From Armigeres subalbatus (Eukaryota > Arthropoda > Insecta > Diptera > Culicidae): DNA of 64,000 bases. The notes below the pieces were generated by a model. That model saw nothing but the letters and a program-made list of their open reading frames with translations, ran no database searches and had not been told where the DNA came from. A program made the translations under genes and the position numbers. Within the stretch, counting starts at the first letter, position 1; each line of letters starts with the position of its first letter. Shown here one piece after another: positions 31,006-43,013 of this stretch. The stretch covers positions 158,250,452-158,314,451 of the forward strand of contig NC_085140.1 in the NCBI RefSeq assembly GCF_024139115.2, read 5' to 3'.

Positions 31006-34000
31006 ATGAAGAAGGAAAAGACGGCGGACAATGTGCGGCCATACAAATTATAAGTATCTCATTTTCTCAAGATTCTTCCTTTTGTTTTGATTTTGTCTTG
31101 TTTTCCCTTCCATTACAGTGCATCAAATCCTCAGTTTGACCGGTATCAGCTTCGAGAGGAAAAGCATCATCGGATTCGTGGAGCTGACGATTGTCCCAGT
31201 CAAGGAAACACTTAAAATCATCCGTTTGAACTGCCGACAATGTCGAATCTATCGGGTCATCTTAAACGACAGCTACGAAGCCACATTCCACTATTTCGAT
31301 CCATTCTTGGACATTTGCCAGGGTGAAAGCAAGAACAAGTCGCTGGAGGTTTTTTCGAAATGCCACCTGGAGGCGGCCAAGAAAACGGACGCTGACCACA
31401 ATGCGGGAGAGCTGGTGATCGTTGTTCCCGATCAGGCTACCCATCTGATTGGTGAAGGGCGAGGACTGAGAATTGGAATTGAGTTCTCGCTTGAAGATCC
31501 GGCAGGCGGAGTCCATTTCGTTATTCCGGAGGGCGAGGGAACCATGGAAGAACGATCTGCTCATATGTTCACCTATGGACATGAGAATTCTTCGAGGCTT
31601 TGGTTTCCTTGCGTGGATAGCTATGCGGAACCATGCACCTGGAAGCTGGAGTTCACCGTAGATAAAAACATGACGGCGGTTTCGTGCGGAGAGCTAGTTG
31701 AGGTGGTCATGACACCGGATTTAAGAAGGAAAACCTATCACTACACTGTATCGGTTCCGGTGTCTGCTCCAAACATTGCTCTGGCCGTGGGGCCATTTGA
31801 AATTTACGTGGATCCACACATGCATGAGGTGACACACTTTTGTCTGCCACAGATGATGCCACTTCTGAAGAATACTGTCCGATACATGCATGAAGCGTTC
31901 GAGTTCTACGAGGAAGCGTTAACGCAGCGTTATCCATTCAGTTGCTACAAACAGGTGTTTGTGGACGAGATCGATAACGATGGAAATGCTTACGCCACTA
32001 TGACGATATTGTCCACTCATCTGTTGCATTCGATTGCAATCATCGATCAGACTTTTGTGTCCCGGAAGGTAATTGTTAACAAATTAATTAGCTATTATTC
32101 AATGTTTCTCAAATTACATGCTTTCAGGTGATGTCTAAAGCGATCGCCGAGCAGTTTTTCGGATGCTTTATTACGATGCAAAACTGGTCCGATGCGTGGC
32201 TGGCTCGTGGAATAGCTGAGTACATGTGTGGATTGTACTCGAAGAAATGCTTTGGAAACAACGCGTACCGGGCCTGGATACGCGACGAACTGGCAGAAGT
32301 GGTTAAATACGAGGAAAAGTTTGGTGGAATCATTCTGGACTGTAGCCAACCACCAGCACCGCCTGCCGTATCGAGTATCAACCAATCCCCGGCAGCGCCG
32401 GCCAAAGCCTACAATGACAATCCGTTCTATTTCCCGATCAAAAATCTTCATACAATCTCACCAAAATATATCGAAATTATGAGGAAAAAGGCTCACCTGG
32501 TTATAAGAATGTTGGAGCATAGAATAGGCCAAGAGTTGCTGTTGCAAGTTTTCAACAAGCAACTGGCTTTAGCTTCAAATGCGGCTTCAACGAAAATCAG
32601 CAGCGGTTTATGGCACCAATTGCATATCTCGACAAACATCTTCACGAAGGCAATTTTTACCGTAACTGGTAAAGACATGGCAGTTTTCATTGACCAGTGG
32701 GTGAGAACTGGTGGACATGCCAAGTTTACCATGACTTCAGTTTTCAATCGCAAGCGAAACACGATCGAGCTGGAGGTTCGTCAAGACGCTGTAAATCAGA
32801 AGGGAGTTAAAAAATATGTGGGCCCTATTTTGATTCAGCTTCAGGAATTGGACGGAACGTTTAAACACACGCTGCAAATTGAAAACATCGTGGTCAAGGC
32901 AGACATCACGTGTCACTCAAAAAGTAGAAGAAACAAGAAGAAAAAGATTCCGCTTTGCACTGGCGAAGAAGTCGATATGGATTTGTCACCTATGGAGTAG
33001 GCAAAAAGGTATTTTTTAATGCTTAGCACCGTTAAAACTTTAATTTTTATTTTTTAGTGAGTCGCCCGTGCTCTGGATCCGCCTTGATCCAGAAATGACT
33101 AACCTCCGGTCAGTGCACATCGAGCAGCCTGATTTCCAGTGGCAATTTCAGTTGCGTCACGAGCGAGATGTCACCGCCCAGCTTGAAGCCATCGACGCCC
33201 TGCAACGGTACGCGTCACCAGCAACACGTCTCGCCCTAACGGACACCATCGAAAATGAGCAGGTGTTCTTTGAAGTGCGCTGCAAAGCAGCTGACTGTCT
33301 GACAAAGGTGGCCAATGCCATGGTAACGTCCTGGCAGGGTCCTCCAGCCATGTTGACCATCTTCAAGAAATTCTTCGGTTCATTCAGCGCACCGCACATC
33401 ATTCGGCAGAATAATTTTACCAACTTTCAGCACTATTTCCTGCAGAAAACCATTCCAGTAGCGATGGCCGGCCTAAGGACAGCCCATGGTATATGTCCCC
33501 CGGAAGTGATCCGCTTCTTGTTGGATTTGTTTAAGTACAATGATAATACGAAAAATCACTACTCGGATAATTACTATCGGGCGGCACTGGTGGAAGCGCT
33601 GGGCAACTCTATAACCCCGGTGATATCCGTTGTCCATCAAGGCATGACATTGACGTCAGAGAACTTATCGGCGGATTCCAAGTAAGTTGTTTTCATTCAT
33701 ATTTCTTTTCGAAATTATGATATTCTATGCCAATTTTTTATCATACTTCTTACAGGTTGGTCTTGGAGGAAGTCACGCGGATACTAAACCTCGAGAAGCA
33801 TCTCCCATCGTACAAATACACGGTATCAATAGCGTGCCTAAAAGTGATTCGTAAGCTACAGAAATGCGGCCATCTGCCGACAAATCCAAAAATCTACCGC
33901 AGCTATGCAGCGTACGGTCAGTACATCGATGTACGGGTTGCCGCCATGGAATGCTTGGTTGATTTCGTGAAGATCGACGGTCGCTGGGAAGACCTAGAAC

Positions 34001-35154
34001 ATTTGATCGATATGCTGGAGACAGATCCAGATCCGATGGCACGGCATAAGCTTGGTCGGTTGTTGATTGAGAATCTACCATTTGACAAGGGCAATAAGCA
34101 TAGGCTGGATCGGGAGGAGCTGGCACTTAGGATTTGGAACAATATGAAGTAAGAAATCTTGATTCAATTTTTATTTCGCAGATTCATCATTGTCCTTTCA
34201 TTGCAGTGGACTTCTCTCGCACGATACCCGATTACGCTGCGATATGGTGGATTTGTATTACACCTTATACAACACGCGGGTTCCAAATTGTCTGCCAAAC
34301 CCGGAGCTAGCGTCAATTCTGAGACCCCAGAAGCTCGCCTCCTCATTCGCAGCAGTTGCCGATAAGGAGCCGGACCCACCAGAACCAACCGAAATTCAGC
34401 TTGATACATTCTCCAGCAAACGAGCTCGTTCATCGAGTCCGCTGGATATAAAACCTCTGGATTTGATCGACATTGGACCAACGGAACTGCTAACAGTGAA
34501 AAGCCGCGAAGCTTCACCCCTCCTGCCGGAAGAAATCCGCGAGGACATAATCGTAGAAACGATCGAATCCAGCATTAAAACCGAAATTGTAGTAATGGAG
34601 AAATCGATTCTCAAGGAGGAAATTGTTGATCTTGATGATAACAACTCGGTGACGGTGGTTGATTCTGCGCCACCGCCGACAAAGAAGCCCAAAACTGAGT
34701 TCTATTCGGACAATTCAATTTCTCTGCCGGGTTTAACGCCCGGCAGTAGCGCAGTAACCGGACCCACCGGGTTCGAGCCGGGCATGTTTAGCAAATCTGC
34801 GGAAATGTTACCGGCGGTTGCATCCGAGGCGAGCGTGAGTGGTAAATCGGATGGAAGCAAGGTAAAATTTCTAATATTCCAGCCTTATGTAGAAGAACTG
34901 TGGTTGTACAATCTCTCTTTCTATTTCAGAAAAAGAAAAAGAAGGAGAAAAAGAAGCACAAACATAAGCATAAGCACAAGCATAATAAGGACAAAGATAA
35001 GGAGCGCGATCGGGACAAGGATCGCGAGAAGAGTAAGGAGAAAAAAGACCCAAACATTGTACGGTTGGTCAAGGAGGATACGCAAGAAACGCTCAGCTCG
35101 GGAGATAGTTCTAGTAGGGATAGCAATCCAACAACATTGGATCTAACATTGTAA
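31006..35154 (+). CDS. TAF2: TAF2, TFIID subunit 2 (seven exons, 1253 aa)
   Basis: Coding exons: 31006-31049, 31117-32068, 32128-32996, 33058-33681, 33756-34148, 34207-34861, 34930-35154. They total 3762 nt, 1253 codons plus stop, close to the family's usual 1200-1220. TAF2 is the TFIID subunit that contacts core-promoter Initiator DNA. Residues about 15-500 form the M1-aminopeptidase-like fold: [59 protein letters not shown]. The catalytic HExxH is absent: the aligned site reads [10 protein letters not shown], so it is not a protease. HEAT-like repeats follow ([34 protein letters not shown]). The tail is acidic, then extremely Lys/His-rich ([15 protein letters not shown]). The first intron appears to be AT-AC; the others are GT-AG and 58-74 nt. 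Confidence 0.95.
31050..31116 (+). other. Non-canonical AT-AC intron 1 of TAF2
   Basis: The exon 1 frame runs ..CGG CCA TAC AAA TTA TAA GTATCT. GT-AG splicing (GT at 31054, AG at 31117-31118) keeps the TAA stop. An intron from ATAAGTATCT (31050) to CATTAC (31116) joins TT to A-GTG-CAT-CAA. This gives RPYKL-VHQIL without a stop and in frame, matching the conserved TAF2 N-terminus. The ATAAGT donor looks like a U2-type AT-AC site and unlike the U12 ATATCCTT. Transcript evidence is not available here. Confidence 0.7.
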
Positions 35155-35300
35155 GATGAATACACTATCAAAAATTATGAAAACAAATATGGATGTCTAA
35201 TAGAGTGTAGTAAATGTTTAAATTAAAACTTGTTCTGGATTTCTACAGAAACCCACTGAGTTGAAATGCTGTTTGACAACAAAATCCAGATTGCCGTGAA
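35155..35300 (+). other. TAF2 3' flank
   Basis: AT-rich sequence after the TAF2 stop, presumed 3'UTR. No clear AATAAA. LINE-derived sequence begins by about 35330. Confidence 0.4.
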
Positions 35301-35329
35301 GCAATGCTCACTTGATACTTGATGGGCTA

Positions 35330-38300
35330 CACTACAGCTCTTCGATGAACCTACGCCGAATGGAGTATCCTTCTCCACTGGACTCGATCCTGGGCCAATC
35401 GCTTCCAGTCGTCCTGAACATTGTGCACACTCAGGTCCTCTTCAACTGAGAAAAGGCATCGTGTACGCGTCCTTCCACGAAGCCTACGGCCTCTTCCGGG
35501 TTCTCTACAAAACATTATCTTCGCGTGACGTTCCTTTTTTTAGAAGAATTTTTTTTTCGAACATTCTCGAATTAAAAAAATGTTCAGAAAACCTCCCCCA
35601 GACCAATTTTCTGGCTACGCCACTGTGTCCACCTCACCGTAGTCTGCCTCGTTGTATAAGCTTAACAATATCCAGCCCTTTACATACCTGGTACAACTCG
35701 TGATTCATGTGACGCCGCCAGATACCGTTCTCCTGTTTACCGTCGAGTATTGTCCGCAGCACCTTACCACTCCGAAAGTTCTCCGATCAGCCTCCTTTAA
35801 CGTCCACCGGAAGAATCAGAGTAGTATACAGCGCCAATTTTGTCTTCGTTTGCAGACTAATAGGCCCTATTTGCAGCTGCATTACGTCTTTTCTCCTCGC
35901 GGGTAACATCATTATCGCACGTCACTCAGGTTCCAAGATGCACAAATTCTTCTACTACTTCAAATTTTACACCATCCAGCACCATTTCGCTATCACCACC
36001 ACTAATGAACACACGTTGATTGCCAGCGACCATGTACTTCGTTTTGCTTGTATTGATCGTGAATCCAATCCTCGCTGTCTTCCTCTTAAAAGGCACAAAA
36101 GCCTCTTTCACGGCACGGCGATCAATCCCAATATCGATATCGTCTGCAAATCCTAGGAGCATATGCGATCTTGTGATAATGGTACCGCTTCTTTGCACAC
36201 CAGCTCTCCTAACGGCACCCTCGAGCGCTACATTAAACAGTAGATTCGAGAGTGCATCACCCTGCTAAGGTAACAAATGACGTCGATATTTCATCCGCAA
36301 CCCTTACAATTGATTTCGATCCGTCCAACGTTATACGAATCAACTGTATCTGTTTCGCCTGAAAACCATGTTTAAGCATAATTTGCCATAATTCATTCCG
36401 TTTCACTGAATCGTACGCCGCCTTGAAATCAATAAACAGATGATGTGTCTGCAAGTTGTATTCCCGGAATTTATCAAGGATTTGTCTCAGGGTAAATATT
36501 TGATCCGTCGTTGATTGGCCATCACGAAAATCTGCTTGGTATCCGCCGACGACGGACTCTTCAAGCGGTCTCAATCTGTTGAACAGAATTACGGGACATA
36601 ATTTTGTACGTCGAATTAAGGAGGGTTATTCCTCGGTAGTTGGCGCACTCCAGTCTGTGCCCTTTCTTAAAGTGTGGGCTAATTAGGCCCTCCAACCCTC
36701 CTCGTCTTCCCATATTTTCGACATAATATAGTGCAGAACTTCATAAAGCTGCTCACTGCCATGTTTGAGAAGTTCAGCCGGGAGCTGGTCCATCCCCGCA
36801 GCCTTATTGTTTTTCATCTCTTTAACAGCTTTTCTAGTATAGGCGACTCCATAGCTCATCTAGTGTAGGCGACTCCACAGCTTGTCCATGCACTGTCACT
36901 TCCACTATTCAACAAAGTCACGAAGTGCGTTGCTTCCACCTGGCAGCCACTTCGGATCCCGTAGTCTGGCGCTGTCTTTCTCCGCACGCCATTGACAGAC
37001 TCATAAAACCTCTGCATATCGTTTTGCTCCATTTTTTTTCCTGCGCCTCGCTAATCACTTGTTCTTCATATTCTTTCTTCTTCCTGTTTTTCGACTGCTC
37101 TTGCTTCCTTGTACCGATCTCTATTCGATCTTTTACCCGACACCAACATCCAGCTTTCGGTAACGTTCTTCTCGTCTGTCACTCTCTGGCACTCTACATC
37201 GAACCAACCCGTCCTGGGTCGCATCTGTGCAGTGCCAGTGCCTACCACTTCTCGTGCTGTTGTGCTCACCGCTCCATGGATCGACTCCCATAGATCGTTG
37301 ATCTTGTCGCTAACGTTGATTGCACTTATCCGCTCGTCGAGCTTCTGGCGGTACTCAGCCGATACTCCTTCCGCCGACAATCGCTGGATATTGTAACGCA
37401 TCGTTCGCTGTGTTCTTTCGTTCGAAACAGTTGACAACCGTGATCGAATTTTACTAACAACGAGGTACAAGAGTCAATGTTCGGACCTCTGAATGTCCGC
37501 ACATCGATAACATCCGAGAAATTGCGCCCGTCCACTAGAACATGGTCTATCTGGTTGCAAGTTTCACCATTTGGGTGTCTCCATGTGTGGTTTCGGATAT
37601 TCTTTCGTGCAAAGTAGGTGCGGAGTGAAGGCTCCCCCTACCAATTATGGGACGGAAAAGTCCTCTCTACCGACCTGAGCGTTAGCGTCTCCGATAACAA
37701 TTTTCACGTTAGGGGTCGTACACTAATTACGTAAGCACTTATGGAGGGAGAGGGGGTCTTCCATTTTCTTACGCTCCATATAAATAAAAAAATATTTGTA
37801 TGGAAAAAATCTTACATGTGGGGAGGGGGGGGTGGTTTTTGAAAAGCCCCAAAAAAATGCTTACGTAATTAGTGTACGGCCCCTTATGCTTCGGGCACTC
37901 TCCATAGTTTTTATCAAGACATTCATAAAACGTGTCCTTCGCGTCGTCGGATTTATCGTTTGTCGGTGCGTAAGCGTTGATTAGGCTGTAATTGAAGAAT
38001 TTGCCCGTATCCTCAACACACAGATTCGTTCGCTAATGGGTTTCCACCGCATCACTCGCTTCATCTGCTTACCCCTCACTACGAAACCAACTCCATGCTC
38101 TGCTTTTTCGTTGCCGCTGTGATAGATGTTATACATGAATGCAGTGTTGGTCGTGGGGTCCACGGCTTGGAAATCACGTTCTCCGGATCTGGACCATCGG
38201 ACTTCTTGAATAGCGGCCACGTTCACTCCAACCTTCTGCAGTTACCGGGGTCCCGTTACCTACATCGCACTGGTGAGGCTGGTACCTTAGGTATAGCTGA

Positions 38301-38455
38301 CGCGATACAGCATTTCGTTAATCAGCCGTTGGGTACCAGGCAGACGCTGTTTGAGCTGCACCTCCTGGTGAACAGACGCTCGAGGCGTATCTTCTCACTC
38401 GTTGATGTCAGAAGGACAACAGTGCCCAGGCTGCACTACGTAATCCGTACGTAGC
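35330..38455 (-). mobile_element. RTE-clade LINE, degenerate, minus strand
   Basis: Reading leftward: endonuclease pieces (AAIQEVRWSRSGERDFQAVD, GVGFVVRGKQMKRVMRW at 38226-37981; MDGRNFSDVIDVRTFRGPNI near 37535, the linker to about 37066). RT pieces follow: STTDQIFTLRQILDKFREYN and HHLFIDFKAAYDSVKRNELW at 36574-36257, then FADDIDI-like and KTKYMVAGNQR at 36198-35926. These motifs are characteristic of RTE (APE + RT, single polyprotein). Stops and indels interrupt every domain. It lies just downstream of TAF2 in opposite orientation and is cut by a MITE at 37712-37883. Confidence 0.85.
37712..37883. mobile_element. 172-bp MITE, TTA TSD, GGGGycGTACAC ends
   Basis: GGGGTCGTACACTAATTACG.. at the left and ..CGTAATTAGTGTACGGCCCC at the right, flanked by TTA at 37709-37711 and 37884-37886. 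The internal strands carry G-rich runs (GGGGAGGGGGGGG). Related ends occur at 14455 and 61042. Confidence 0.85.
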
Positions 38456-38685
38456 AATGCACTAACTCACAAAACTATCCTTGAAGCATTGAGATAGAAC
38501 TTTTCAGGATGGTATTTTTACCAAGACGCTTAATAAATTTCATGTGAATGCACTGTGCGGTGTAAATAAGCTGTCAAAATCATCATTTTTTTTCACTAAA
38601 ATTATTGGCCATAAATCTATTAATGACATGGCAAATGCTGAATGCCTTTACCTGAAAAAATAAGATAGACCCCATTTCGCGAACC

Positions 38686-39650
38686 TTAGCCTCCTACCCA
38701 GCAACTCTTAGCCCTACCTCCTCGTGGCGCTGGCCTGAATACGAGCAACCTTTGGGAAGATCTCGAAACCAACCCGGGTGGGAACAATAGTCGTATGTTG
38801 ACAGGGAAGGGGGGATTTGCTCCTCTCCGGAGGTTAGCCTCTGTTCTCCATGTTCGGGGCGGCTCACAACCCAAGTAACTAAAAGTTTCTTTAAGAGTAC
38901 GTTTTTCGCTTAACCCTTTATAAGGCAGTGGCAACTATATTGCCACCAACAAATTATATGTTTTTCTATTTATTAACAAGAGCTCTACTTATTATTTCCC
39001 ATGTAGTGGCTTTATTTGCTTCCTAGTAACACCCCAGATGAATTTGAGCCATAAAAAAAATTGAAATATCAATTTGAGAACAGTTCTTTTACGAACAGAT
39101 CGTAAGTTTCGAGTGGAAGAAGGATTTTCAGTTATAATTCGTTTAAAAAAAACGACAAAGATATATTTTTTCCCGTTGGTATTGGTTATTTTAAATCTCC
39201 TGTGTTAGATTATTACGTGATTAGCGTGAAAAAAGGTTTGCCTTTCTGTATATTTGGTTTTTGGATTTTTGACGAAATTGTGTTTTCAAATCCAAACATT
39301 GACTCGGATCACTACCTTGTAGTTGCAAAATTTCGGACGCGACTTTCCAGCGTCACGTGTTCATGAAACAACAGAACGATGCGTTTCAATATCCAACGCT
39401 TCTCAGGAGTTGCTGAACAGTACCACAAGAAGCTGGACGAGCGGATAGGAGACGCCACCGGATCTGGCGACGTCAAAAGATTGTGGGAAAATATCCACGA
39501 AACTGTGACTATAACAGCGCAGGAAATGTTGAGTACTGTACAGCGACGCCAACGAAATGGTTGGATTGATGAGGAGTGCCAGCAGTTACGGACGAGAAAA
39601 ATGTTGCTAGGAGTCGAATGCTAGTGGTTTGTTACAACAGAGTGCTGCTG
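38686..39650 (+). mobile_element. RTE-type LINE fragments, plus strand
   Basis: 38686-38880 contains a frame (LETNPGGNNSRMLTG, GFAPLRRLASVLHVRG) that looks like RTE 5' sequence. At 39285-39640 come an SDHYLVVAKFRTRLSSV-like endonuclease end and MRFNIQRFSGVAEQYHKKLD, IHETVTITAQEML, RNGWIDEECQQ, the linker seen in other RTE copies here. The pieces are separated by unrelated AT-rich DNA, so decay or insertion has occurred. Confidence 0.65.
38873..38922. repeat. Half copy of the CCCAAGTAACTAAAAGTTyC repeat
   Basis: CCCAAGTAACTAAAAGTTTC and TTTAAGAGTACGTTTTTCGC match the left arm of the complete palindrome at 40459-40564. The right arm is missing. Confidence 0.7.
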
Positions 39651-39949
39651 CAAGGGCGAATCCATCCCAGCAAAAAAGGATGAATACAGAGTAGGTGCTC
39701 CAACCTGCGCAAGTTTGTAGAAGAGAAGACGGCGGGGTGAAAAATTCATTCTCAGATGCAGACGAAAACAAACCGGCTGGCTCTCCCATATTAAAATCCA
39801 AGATGACTGAATCGTGAATTTGACAGATTAGAACACCTAGTGGTGTATTCATCTTGATTCGGAGGGAAACTAGAAAATGGTGTGTGTGGTGCAGACGCAT
39901 GAACCATGAGCTGTTTCAAGTATACAAAGAAGAAAATATTGTAAATCGT

Positions 39950-41400
39950 ATAACAATCTTGAATTAGTCGGTATCCGCATTAGGTTAGAAAAACGCTCGG
40001 TATACCTAATTGCCATCTACCTCCCGCCTAACTCTAGTTCTGATCTTTATTCTGCCCATGCTGATGCGGTACAAAGTGTTCTAATTCCGACGTTATCTTG
40101 TCAATTGAGGATTTCAATCTACCAAAGTTGCACTGGCAGCTGGACCACGACATTAATGGTTACGTCCCCTCAAACATGTCCACCGATCCTGAGAGAATCC
40201 TTATCGAAATTTTGTTTGCCACTAGCATGCGCCAGATAAACGGTTTCACCAACATGAACGGATAACTTCTAGAACTCGCTTTTGTTAACCTACCTGAATA
40301 CTTCGATCTTCTCCTACCATTTTCCATGATGATGCCATTAGACACGCACCATGTGCCTTACATTTTGCTTCTTGATGATCCTGGTCTGGGGTCCGCCAAT
40401 CCAGACGATCACGATCCTGGCTTCACATTCGATTTCAAAACATGTGACTTCAACGTTGCCCAAGTAACTAAAAGTTCCTTTAAGAGTACGTTTTTCGCTT
40501 AATCAGCTTCACTGAGCTGCTTAAGCGAAAAACGTGCTCTTAAAGAAACTTTTGGTTACTTGGGTGTGAACAGAAGATTTGCCAATGTACACTAGGACAT
40601 ACTGTTGGCCAACAAAACAGTCAACGAGATGGTCCAAATCTTCAACGAAAAGATTAACATAATCATCAATGATCATGTTCGAAAAAAGACGCGCAGTTCT
40701 AACTCGGACTTCATCAAGCCATGGTCAAGGCCATGGTGGACTTTTGAGTTACGGAACCTTCGCAACAATCTCAGGAAATCTCGGAGATGCTATTTCCAGT
40801 TAAAATCCGTTCACGACAGAGACATCGCTCATGAATTGGAAATGTCATACAAGTCGGTTCTCTCCTCCTCATACAACGACTACATCACGAAGATCCAATC
40901 GAAAATTAAAAACGACCCTTCTTGCTTCTGGGATTTTGTCAAGAAACGAACATCCTTCAATAGAATTCCACCAAGTGAGAACTACGAAGACAATATCGCC
41001 CAAACCCACACTGAAGCTGTCAACCTTTTTGCTGTCTTCTTTGAAAAGGTGTACACCAAATCGTCATCTGCACTGCGTAACAACTTCTTCGCACACATTC
41101 CCATTCACGATATCGCTTTGCCCATCATTCAGTTTTCCCCTGATGAAGTACCCTCAAAAATCTTGACAGCAATAAAGGCGCAGGCACGGACGGCTTTCCC
41201 TCCCTCTTCTTTAAACAGTGTGCCACCCCACAACCCTGAATGAGCTGATTTCTAAAAAAAAATTAAACAGCTCCATGAGCGAAAGGACGTTCCCGAAGAT
41301 ATGGAAAAAAAAAATTAATGATCATTTAGGACATGTGAATCATCATCGTCCTTTAGCGGAGAAAATCTTTAGTACCCTGTCCAATAACACAATGCATCTA
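39950..41400 (+). mobile_element. Non-LTR retrotransposon fragment (CR1/Jockey group)
   Basis: Endonuclease-like text begins near 39985 (VYLIAIYLPPNSSSDLYSAH) with a degenerate GDFNLPKLHW. After the MITE at 40459-40564, one frame is open from 40605 to 41243: MANKTVNEMVQIFNEKINII, KPWSRPWWTFELRNLRNNLR, NDPSCFWDFVKKRTSFNRIP, VNLFAVFFEKVY. The RT begins in shifted frames after 41180 (a GxDGFPSLFFKQ-like stretch) and stops near 41350. The polymerase core is missing, so it is inactive. Confidence 0.7.
40459..40564. mobile_element. 106-bp palindromic MITE, CCCAAG...CTTGGG, 2-bp TSD
   Basis: Arms of about 44 nt (CCCAAGTAACTAAAAGTTCC.. against ..AAACTTTTGGTTACTTGGG) surround a short loop (TCAGCTTCACTGAGCTGC). 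Flanks GTTG / TGTG give a TG duplication. The host LINE frame reads through (CDFNV-VNRRFANV) when it is skipped. Confidence 0.82.
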
Positions 41401-41530
41401 AATATATAGTCAGGATCTTTAGATCCTGATTCTCAATGTAAATGAAATAAAAAGGGTCAGTAGCATCTAGTGAAGAAATTCAGAATTACTATGATCAGAT
41501 CCAGTATAGTCACGACAACTTGAATATTTT

Positions 41531-41675
41531 GGGGATTTGCAGAAGCACGGTGCTTGCATTGAAAATCAGATTTTAGTGGTTAGTTGCTGCTTCTTCTGGG
41601 AGATCAAGTACTATCATCAGCTTTTTCCTTGCGTGGAAAGACATTTTTTTGGAATTCGAGGAAGGCGAAAAGATA
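41531..41675 (+). repeat. 145-bp duplicate of the 3' part of the 42.86 kb exon-like segment
   Basis: GGGGATTTGCAGAAGCACGG.. to ..GAGGAAGGCGAAAAGA is nearly identical to about 42865-43009. It starts and ends abruptly. Confidence 0.85.
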
Positions 41676-41788
41676 ACACCAAGTAAAGGGTTCGAAGGTG
41701 TGGCTTGATATCTTGTGATATTCTTCTTATAGATCAAATTTTTCTGGGCAAATTTGCTGACGAGATCATGTGAAAATGTAATGAGAGA

Positions 41789-41905
41789 ATGGGATTATTT
41801 TTTATTTAATTTTTATATTTATCACATGAAGAGTTTACCGAGAAATGGGATTATTTTTTATTATTTTTTTAATATTTATCACATGAAGAGTTTACCTAGA
41901 AAAGT
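41789..41905. repeat. Short tandem duplication (about 58 bp x 2)
   Basis: AATGGGATTATTTTTTATT.. through ..CACATGAAGAGTTTACC occurs twice in a row with small indels. Confidence 0.8.
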
Positions 41906-42099
41906 TCTGTATCTTATCGACACTAGCTCCACCATGTGAGGTAATTTTGAATCAAATCGATCACCATGTGAATAAAATTATTTAATTTAAATTTAAAATT
42001 GTAACCACCCTAGCCATTTAAAGCTCAGCGTTAAAATCTGTTGAAAACTCAAGCGCCGCATTCGAAATAGCGGTGCTGTCACCGACAACAAAAAGAGCG

Positions 42100-43013
42100 A
42101 ATGAAACGGGCTACACTACACACGCAGTTAGCATCGTTTGTGTGGGCCAGAAAGAAACACGCAATACGTCTCCGCCACCGACATCACTGCTTTGATACGG
42201 TAAATACGCGAGTAGAACAAGTTCCGCACCAAACAGCCATGTTTTGCTTCTGCCCACACGGTGGTGCGAACGAGATAGACGCAAAGATCCTTTCCGTCGT
42301 GCGATGCGGTTGTCATCGGACCTGCTCGCTGCTGGTGGTGATGCTGTGAAAATCGTCGTCCGGTCGCAGGTTGAACTGGCTGTCTGTAGCCGTTGCCTTT
42401 CAGTGTAGTCGTCCTCAAGTCGATTGCGGTCGTCGTCCGTCGTCTTGTCGTGGGTCGTCGCGGCGTAATCGGTCTCCTAGTGCTGCTCTTAACAAGATCT
42501 GAGAATAAAAAAAACGGATCCCGTGTGCGAAGATATTCGAAAGGAAAGCAACTAGAAAAATCTGCGGCTTCCTATGGAACGATACTCAATGGAACAAGGT
42601 CCGCTGCGGCTATTGAATTTGCGGTTGTTTTTGTTCGCGGAAAAGTGACAAGTGGGTCGAAATTCCTTCCGCGAGTTAAATGCTGGTTAGTGGTTGAATA
42701 TAGGCAAAAATTAGAGCCAAATCCGGGCGTGAAGAAACCTTGCCAATTGCTAGTGTCGCATTTTTTTGGAGTGTTCTTTTAAAATATTGGAACCCGTGTC
42801 GTGAGTGGATTTTGGTTCTCCGGCTGTCAGAAAGCTGCTTCCGGTGACGGAAAACGTTCGATAGGGGATTTGCAGAAGCACGGTGCTTGCATTGAAAATA
42901 AGATTTTAGTGGTTAGTTGCTGCTTTTTCTGGGAGATCAAGTACTATCATCAGCTTTTTCCTTGCGTGGAAAGACATTTTTTTGGAATTCGAGGAAGGCG
43001 AAAAGAGAGTGGT
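42100..43013 (+). other. Possible noncoding first exon (5'UTR) of an unidentified gene
   Basis: GC-richer than its surroundings with CpG-containing runs (CGTCGTCCGTCGTCTTGTCG). It ends at GAGAGTG followed by a good donor, GTAAGC, at 43014. Open frames here (42393-42782, 42801-43091) show no domain. The sequence style resembles long mosquito 5'UTR exons. A plausible partner is the acceptor at 49273 before the Gly/Ser-rich start exon. This link is inferred only. Confidence 0.35.

Noticed and set aside
31054..31118. Ordinary GT-AG intron at the TAF2 exon 1 junction
   Set aside because: It leaves a TAA codon in frame immediately after RPYKL; no other nearby GT restores the conserved VHQIL continuation.
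34900..35060. The Lys/His/Asp-rich run after 34930 as a simple-sequence artefact
   Set aside because: It continues the TAF2 frame across a good intron and matches the basic tail expected in animal TAF2.
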